The notes below the pieces were generated by a model, which had not been told where the DNA came from, searched no databases, and was given only the letters and a program-made list of their open reading frames with translations. Made by a program: the position numbers and the translations under genes. Positions 60,588 to 64,000 of a DNA stretch of 64,000 nucleotides are shown one piece after another. Source of the DNA: JADGGM01 sp025449955 (GTDB lineage Bacteria; Gemmatimonadota; Gemmatimonadetes; Gemmatimonadales; Gemmatimonadaceae); contig DATBNO010000059.1 of NCBI GenBank assembly GCA_036554285.1, positions 149,940-213,939 of the forward strand. Reading direction: 5' to 3'. Numbering within the stretch: the first letter of the stretch is position 1; the number at the start of each line of letters is the position of its first letter.

Positions 60588-62138
60588 TCAGGGATGTTTG
60601 GTCGTCACCTGGATCACACCGTTCGCCGCCCGCGGATCCGAATACTTGCTCGTCGCGTCGACGCCCTTGAGCACGTCGATGCTCGCGATACGCTGGGGCG
60701 GCAACTGCTCGAGCGCGGCGTTGCTGGCCGGCGCGCCGTCGATGACGACGAGACCGTTGAAGCTCAAGTTCACCTTGCTCTGCGCCGCTTGGTGCGCTGT
60801 CGCCATGGCCGCGACAAGAGCCTTCTCGCGCACTGCCTGAGCCGGATCGAAGGTCACGCGCATCTTCATCCGATCCGGTCTCGGAGCCGCCATCTGTTCG
60901 TCGACAAAGTCCTTCTCGCGCAACGCCTGCGCCGCGTCGACATCGTCCCGCGCCATGCGAGTCCCGGGCGCTGCCGTCACTTTGAACTCCTGAGCGGCCG
61001 TGCTTGCGACCAGGAATTCGACGCGCTTGCGCACGTCCGGCACAACCCGGAACGCGATAGAGTCGTCGGGCAACATGCCGTCGATCCGGTATTGGACGGA
61101 GTCGTCCGGGAGCACGATGGCGGACGCGAGCGGCGTACGCGCCGCGTCGACGGTCCGCGGAGCACTGGCCGACGTCGGCACCGGCGCGTCGCAAGCGATC
61201 GCGAACGCGACCAGCGCGGTTACGGCAAGCGCGCCGCGCCTAACGTACGTGAATGAGCGAGGATGCGGTGTCATGGCGATCAACCTCCGTTCCAGATCGG
61301 TGAGCGTGAGGCCGAGCACGGGCACGCCGGCCAGCTGCTCCGGATGGCGCGCGGCCAGATCGATGAGCAAGGCGCCGTAGCGCCGCGGTGCGACGCCGCG
61401 CCGCAGCACGCGGGCGTCGCAATCCAGCTCGACGGCGAGGCGCAGCCGCGAGAGCATCCACCACACGGCGGGATGCCATGGGACGAGTGCCGCCGCGCAG
61501 TACGCGGCGGCGAGCACGAGCGGGTCGCGCGCGCGGAGATGCTCGCGCTCGTGGTCGAGCACCAGCCGGCGTTCGGCGGCGGCGCGCTCAACGAGCCACG
61601 CCGGCACGACGATTTCTGGCGTTAGGACGCCGATCACGGCGGGACCGGTGTGCGGCGCGAGCCGCACGTCGGTTCCGTCGAGCGTGGCGCGCGGCCACGC
61701 CCGGCGCGCCCGGCCAAAGTGCGCGTGCACCGCGGCCAGCAGCGCGAGCAACAGGAAGGTTGCCGCGACCCACGACGCATCCAGCCATCGATCGAGCCGC
61801 GGCGATCGCGCGATGGGCAGTTGCGCGAGCGTGCGATCGGCCGCGCCGGCCGCCGCCCGTCGGACCATCACGAACGGTTGGGCGATGCGTTCCAACAGCG
61901 ATGGCGGCGCCGGCGCCACGCGGCTCGGCGCCAGGCCTAACTGGAGGACGTCCTGGACCGGCGGCCCGTTCACGCGCAGTGGCGCCGCCGCCGTGCCGAC
62001 GACGGTGACGCACAGGGCGGCGGCCCAGATGCCGCGCGTCGCGCGCCCGCCTAACCGCAGGAGCCCGTCGAGCGCCGCCGCGGCCACGGCGACCAGCGAC
62101 GCGAAGACGAGGCTGTAGAACAGCGTCGCGATCGTCAT
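60588..62138 (-). CDS. BlaR1-type M56 metallopeptidase with a TonB-plug-like C-terminus
   Basis: 516 aa with several N-terminal membrane helices, then the M56 zinc motif LVLDHEREHLRARD (HExxH) and ELDCDARVLRRG as in BlaR1/MecR1. A further helix at about 300-316 is followed by a periplasmic region. The last 60 residues, RIASIDVLKGVDATSKYSDP RAANG...QVTTKHP, mirror the plug region of TonB-dependent receptors (IxSIxVLKGxxAxxxYGxxAANGVI). No penicillin-binding sensor domain is present. Overlaps the BlaI-like gene by ATGA, so it probably inactivates that repressor by cleavage in response to an envelope signal. Confidence 0.8.
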   Translation of the reverse strand: MTIATLFYSLVFASLVAVAAAALDGLLRLGGRATRGIWAAALCVTVVGTAAAPLRVNGPPVQDVLQLGLAPSRVAPAPPSLLERIAQPFVMVRRAAAGAADRTLAQLPIARSPRLDRWLDASWVAATFLLLALLAAVHAHFGRARRAWPRATLDGTDVRLAPHTGPAVIGVLTPEIVVPAWLVERAAAERRLVLDHEREHLRARDPLVLAAAYCAAALVPWHPAVWWMLSRLRLAVELDCDARVLRRGVAPRRYGALLIDLAARHPEQLAGVPVLGLTLTDLERRLIAMTPHPRSFTYVRRGALAVTALVAFAIACDAPVPTSASAPRTVDAARTPLASAIVLPDDSVQYRIDGMLPDDSIAFRVVPDVRKRVEFLVASTAAQEFKVTAAPGTRMARDDVDAAQALREKDFVDEQMAAPRPDRMKMRVTFDPAQAVREKALVAAMATAHQAAQSKVNLSFNGLVVIDGAPASNAALEQLPPQRIASIDVLKGVDATSKYSDPRAANGVIQVTTKHP

Positions 62139-62509
62139 GGTTTCTCCTTGAGCCGGTCGGCGAGGAGCCGGCGCATGCGCTCCAGCTCGTCGCGGCTCAG
62201 ATCGCGGTCGGACACGAGCTGCGCGAACATGCGCTCGGCCGATCCCTGGAAGATCGCCTCGCGGATGCGGGCGAGCGCGCTGCCGCCCGCGCGCTCCGCT
62301 TTCACGGCCGGCGAGTATCGGTACGCGCGCCCCTTGGCTTGATGCTTGACGTAGCCCTTTTCCTCGAGCGTCTGCAGGGCGGAGAGGACCGACGTGTACG
62401 CGAGCTCTTCGCCCAACGCGTCGCGGACTTCGGCGACGGTGGCGGAGCCCAGGCGCCAGAGGACGCCCATGACGCGCAGCTCGCGGGGGGGGAAATAGAT
62501 CTCGTCCAT
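62135..62509 (-). CDS. BlaI/MecI-family transcriptional repressor
   Basis: 124 aa: FPPRELRVMGVLWRLGSATV, AEVRDALGEELAYTSVLSAL and QTLEEKGYVKHQAKGRAYRY are the BlaI winged helix, and the C-terminal dimerisation helices follow. It is coupled by overlap to the M56 gene, the BlaI-BlaR1 arrangement, and is likely to repress its own operon through the palindrome just upstream. Confidence 0.92.
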   Translation of the reverse strand: MDEIYFPPRELRVMGVLWRLGSATVAEVRDALGEELAYTSVLSALQTLEEKGYVKHQAKGRAYRYSPAVKAERAGGSALARIREAIFQGSAERMFAQLVSDRDLSRDELERMRRLLADRLKEKP

Positions 62510-62516
62510 GGTCTCT

Positions 62517-62534
62517 CTACGGAAGTTTCCGTAG
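62517..62534. promoter_or_regulatory. BlaI-type operator palindrome
   Basis: CTACGGAAGTTTCCGTAG is a perfect palindrome of 8-bp arms with a 2-base spacer, 7 bases upstream of the BlaI-like start codon. Size and position match an autoregulatory operator of this family (TACn..nGTA core); binding is inferred. Confidence 0.65.
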
Positions 62535-62592
62535 GATACGATGGCCCCGCGCCGTTGTCAACTGCTTTTTCAGTAGACGGCGACATCCGAGC

Positions 62593-63183
62593 TCAACGCG
62601 CCGTGCCTGTACCCAACACCACGTGGATGAGGTCGCCCGCCCGCTCGGGGTCGAACGGCTTGCTCGTCATGAGACGGCAGAAGAAGATGGCGCCCAGGAG
62701 GCTGAAGGCGGTGAGCTCCGGGTCGACGTGTCGCGGAAAGTCGCCCGATGCCACGCCCTCCTCGAGCAGCGCGATGAGCGGACGCCGCGCCTCGGCTTGG
62801 AATCGCCGATGAAACGTCCGCATCTCCGGATCGCGTTCGGCGGCGTCGATGAGCGCGGGCAGGCACTTGGAAAAGGGCGAGTGCTTGGCGACTTCCGCGA
62901 CGTGCCGCACGACGCGCTCCAATTTCTTGCGCCGCGTGCCGGTGGCCAGCTCCGGGTCGCCTTCGTCCTGCAGCATGCGGAACGCATCGCCGATGAGGGA
63001 CAGCTTGTGCGGCCAGTGGCGGTAGATGGTCGCCTTGCCGACGCCGGCGCGTTGGGCCACCGACTCGATGCTGAACGTCCCGTATCCCGCTTCGCCTAAC
63101 TCGTCGAGCGCCGCGAGGAGGATCACGCGGCGCGAGCGCTCGACGCGCGGGTCGAGCGGCGTGGGGCGTTTGGCGCGCCTCAG
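62593..63183 (-). CDS. TetR-family transcriptional regulator
   Basis: 196 aa if the CTG at 63183 is used; it overlaps the TGA of the VOC gene and no ATG or GTG start is available nearer to the domain. A longer in-frame extension antisense-like in composition is open and I doubt it. The helix-turn-helix is RVILLAALDELGEAGYGTFS then IESVAQRAGVGKATIYRHWP HK. The ligand domain is unassigned. It is probably translated by coupling with the VOC gene and represses the operon through the palindrome at 63638. Confidence 0.82.
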   Translation of the reverse strand: MRRAKRPTPLDPRVERSRRVILLAALDELGEAGYGTFSIESVAQRAGVGKATIYRHWPHKLSLIGDAFRMLQDEGDPELATGTRRKKLERVVRHVAEVAKHSPFSKCLPALIDAAERDPEMRTFHRRFQAEARRPLIALLEEGVASGDFPRHVDPELTAFSLLGAIFFCRLMTSKPFDPERAGDLIHVVLGTGTAR

Positions 63184-63599
63184 CCCGACTTGCTCCAGCC
63201 GCCCGCGCCCGGCGCGCGATACGCCGCGGTGTTGGGCTCGAACAGCTCGACGAGGTTGCCCGACGGATCCTCGAGCAAGATCTGCTTGCCGCCCACGCCC
63301 TGGACCACCGCGTTCCGGAATCGGCACCCGGCGGCGCGCAATGTGGCGATCATCCCGTCGAGATCGGCGACGATGAGATGGATGCGGTTCCAGCCGCCCG
63401 GCGTTTGCTGCTCGCCCGACGGCATGGGCGCTCCGCCGCCGCCGGGCCCGGGCTGCGTGAGATAGAGGTGCAGTTCGTCGCGCGCGATCTCGGCGAACGC
63501 GGCGGCGGGATGCATCTGGACGGTGAAGCCCAGATGCCGCGTGTAGAAGTCGATGGCGGCGTCGACGTTGGCGACGATGTAGCGGACGCAGGCGGGCAC
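63180..63599 (-). CDS. VOC superfamily protein
   Basis: 139 aa. First module MPACVRYIVANVDAAIDFYT RHLGF, second module RIHLIVADLDGMIATLRAAG C with ILLEDPSGNLVELFEP carrying the Asp-Pro-Ser-Gly turn and metal-site Glu. It is the first gene of the operon with TetR; such VOC proteins often protect against the compound sensed by the regulator. Confidence 0.85.
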   Translation of the reverse strand: MPACVRYIVANVDAAIDFYTRHLGFTVQMHPAAAFAEIARDELHLYLTQPGPGGGGAPMPSGEQQTPGGWNRIHLIVADLDGMIATLRAAGCRFRNAVVQGVGGKQILLEDPSGNLVELFEPNTAAYRAPGAGGWSKSG

Positions 63600-63603
63600 G
63601 ATG

Positions 63604-63688
63604 CGCCTCCGGCGCGAAGGACGATATGAAACGTACGCGTATCGCAGCGATACGTCAACGTCTCACAACGTCTTCCGCGCCGGAGGCG
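63604..63688. repeat. 13-bp inverted repeat enclosing the operator
   Basis: CGCCTCCGGCGCG (63604-63616) and its exact complement (63676-63688) bracket the operator at 63638. The right arm starts 9 bases beyond the stop of the oxidase gene on the minus strand, so the pair might be a long terminator or a folded leader of the VOC gene. Confidence 0.5.
63638..63654. promoter_or_regulatory. TetR-type operator palindrome
   Basis: CGTATCGCAGCGATACG is a perfect 7-bp inverted repeat with a 3-base spacer, 39 bases upstream of the VOC start. It lies in the loop of a wider 13-bp inverted repeat (63604-63616, 63676-63688). Size and place suit the operator of the VOC-TetR operon. Confidence 0.6.
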
Positions 63689-63697
63689 AATATACGA

Positions 63698-64000
63698 TCA
63701 GGCCGCGGGCGTGATGTTCTGGTTCGACCGCAGCACGTTCGACGGATCGTATGTCTTCTTGAGCGCCGCCAGCCGCCCGTAGTGCGCGCCGTACGCCGTC
63801 TCGACGCGCGCCCCTTCCTCCTGCGTCATGAAGTTGACGTACGCGGTGCCCGTCGCGTGCGGGGTGAGATCCTTGAACAGCCGCCGGGCCCACCCGATGC
63901 ATGGCTCATCGTCGGCCGGGTCGGTCCAGCGCGCATGGACGTTGGCGATCCAGTCGGCGTTCCGTCCGCTGTAGGCCGTCGCGTCTTCCGGCGTGTCGCG
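63698..64000 (-). CDS. Berberine-bridge-type FAD-linked oxidase, C-terminal part (3' partial at window edge)
   Basis: The frame is open to the window edge; its start lies beyond 64000. The visible end reads AYSGRNADWIANVHARWTDP and CIGWARRLFKDL, YVNFMTQEEGARVETAYG and LAALKKTYDPSNVLRSNQNI then TPAA. YDP.N.F/LR.NQNI is the closing BBE motif of FAD-binding oxidoreductases with a bicovalent or monocovalent flavin. It would oxidise sugars or alkaloid-like substrates, probably outside the cytoplasm. N-terminal flavin sites are out of view. Confidence 0.85.
   Translation of the reverse strand, partial: RDTPEDATAYSGRNADWIANVHARWTDPADDEPCIGWARRLFKDLTPHATGTAYVNFMTQEEGARVETAYGAHYGRLAALKKTYDPSNVLRSNQNITPAA

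Larger units (their letters stand above)
332..63099. repeat. Dispersed heptamer GCCTAAC / GTTAGGC, about 104 copies
   Basis: Counting exact copies by eye I find about 53 GCCTAAC and 51 GTTAGGC on the + strand, roughly one per 615 bases. A composition estimate at about 67% GC predicts about 7. They fall in coding, intergenic and stop-codon positions and in all three frames: Leu-Gly (TTA GGC), Pro-Asn (CCT AAC), Leu-Thr (CTA ACG), Val-Arg (GTT AGG), and stops TAA/TAG. Examples: 332, 783, 5243, 10644, 14684, 17334, 20174, 24660, 30577, 34823, 40953, 46906, 52663, 57099, 61238. Near-variants (ACTAACG, GGCTAACG, TCCTAACG) are also common. G usually follows GCCTAAC. Confidence 0.9.

Noticed and set aside
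332..63099. Reading the GTTAGGC copies as an integron cassette array
   Set aside because: Copies lie mostly alone inside conserved housekeeping-type genes in every frame; only one 54-bp attC-like pairing was found, and no integrase gene is in view.
1..64000. CRISPR arrays, tRNA or rRNA genes, intact insertion sequences
   Set aside because: No regularly spaced direct repeats, cloverleaf-like stretches, ribosomal RNA segments or transposase motifs were seen.

Overview
The window is high-GC, densely packed bacterial DNA. The gene families (DUF5916/CBM9 outer-membrane proteins, a PadR-ADOP permease pair, a BTAD-AAA-TPR regulator, a TAT-exported GH2, M14 and several S9 peptidases, a FecI/FecR/TonB set with STN and carboxypeptidase-like domains) fit Gemmatimonadota best. 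That placement is inference, not a database result. I saw no rRNA, tRNA, CRISPR array, intact insertion sequence or phage module.

Layout. 1-11.8 kb is an accessory-looking stretch: the end of a sodium:solute symporter fused to a sugar nucleotidyltransferase, an ArsR-SRPBCC pair with a decayed PhnB-like gene, several small VOC proteins, a TAT-exported GH2, a secreted esterase, a permease remnant and a fused double DHFR-like protein. 11.9-19.2 kb holds a prolyl oligopeptidase, a terpene-cyclase-like pair, and a borosin-like pair (putative precursor 16803-17150 overlapping an OphMA/SonM-type peptide N-methyltransferase 15958-16806), flanked by a peroxiredoxin and an FAD oxidoreductase. 19.4-34.1 kb is mixed: phosphoesterase, galactokinase-like kinase, S9 peptidase-lipoprotein operon, thioredoxin-like protein, ADOP permease with PadR, and a 166-bp inverted repeat. 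34.5-49.5 kb carries a DUF5916 protein, a three-gene secreted-protein operon, a 1345-aa membrane regulator, a Fic protein behind a nested palindrome, an FAD monooxygenase and an M14 peptidase.

50.6-60.4 kb is a lasso-peptide locus. It has an ECF sigma factor, a FecR anti-sigma factor, a TonB-dependent receptor and an Atxe2-like S9 isopeptidase, facing two 48-codon precursor genes, an asparagine-synthetase-like lactam synthetase and a B2 leader peptidase. The likely logic is ligand sensing at the receptor, sigma-factor release, uptake, and linearisation of the lasso peptide by the isopeptidase. No leader-binding B1/RRE gene and no exporter is visible nearby. Beyond it lie a BlaI-BlaR1-like pair with an operator palindrome, a VOC-TetR operon with its own palindrome, and the C-terminal end of a berberine-bridge-type oxidase.

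Across the whole window the heptamer GCCTAAC/GTTAGGC occurs about 104 times by my visual count, equally on both strands, in all codon phases, in stop codons and between genes. That is more than ten times the rough composition-based expectation, and no annotated feature explains it.
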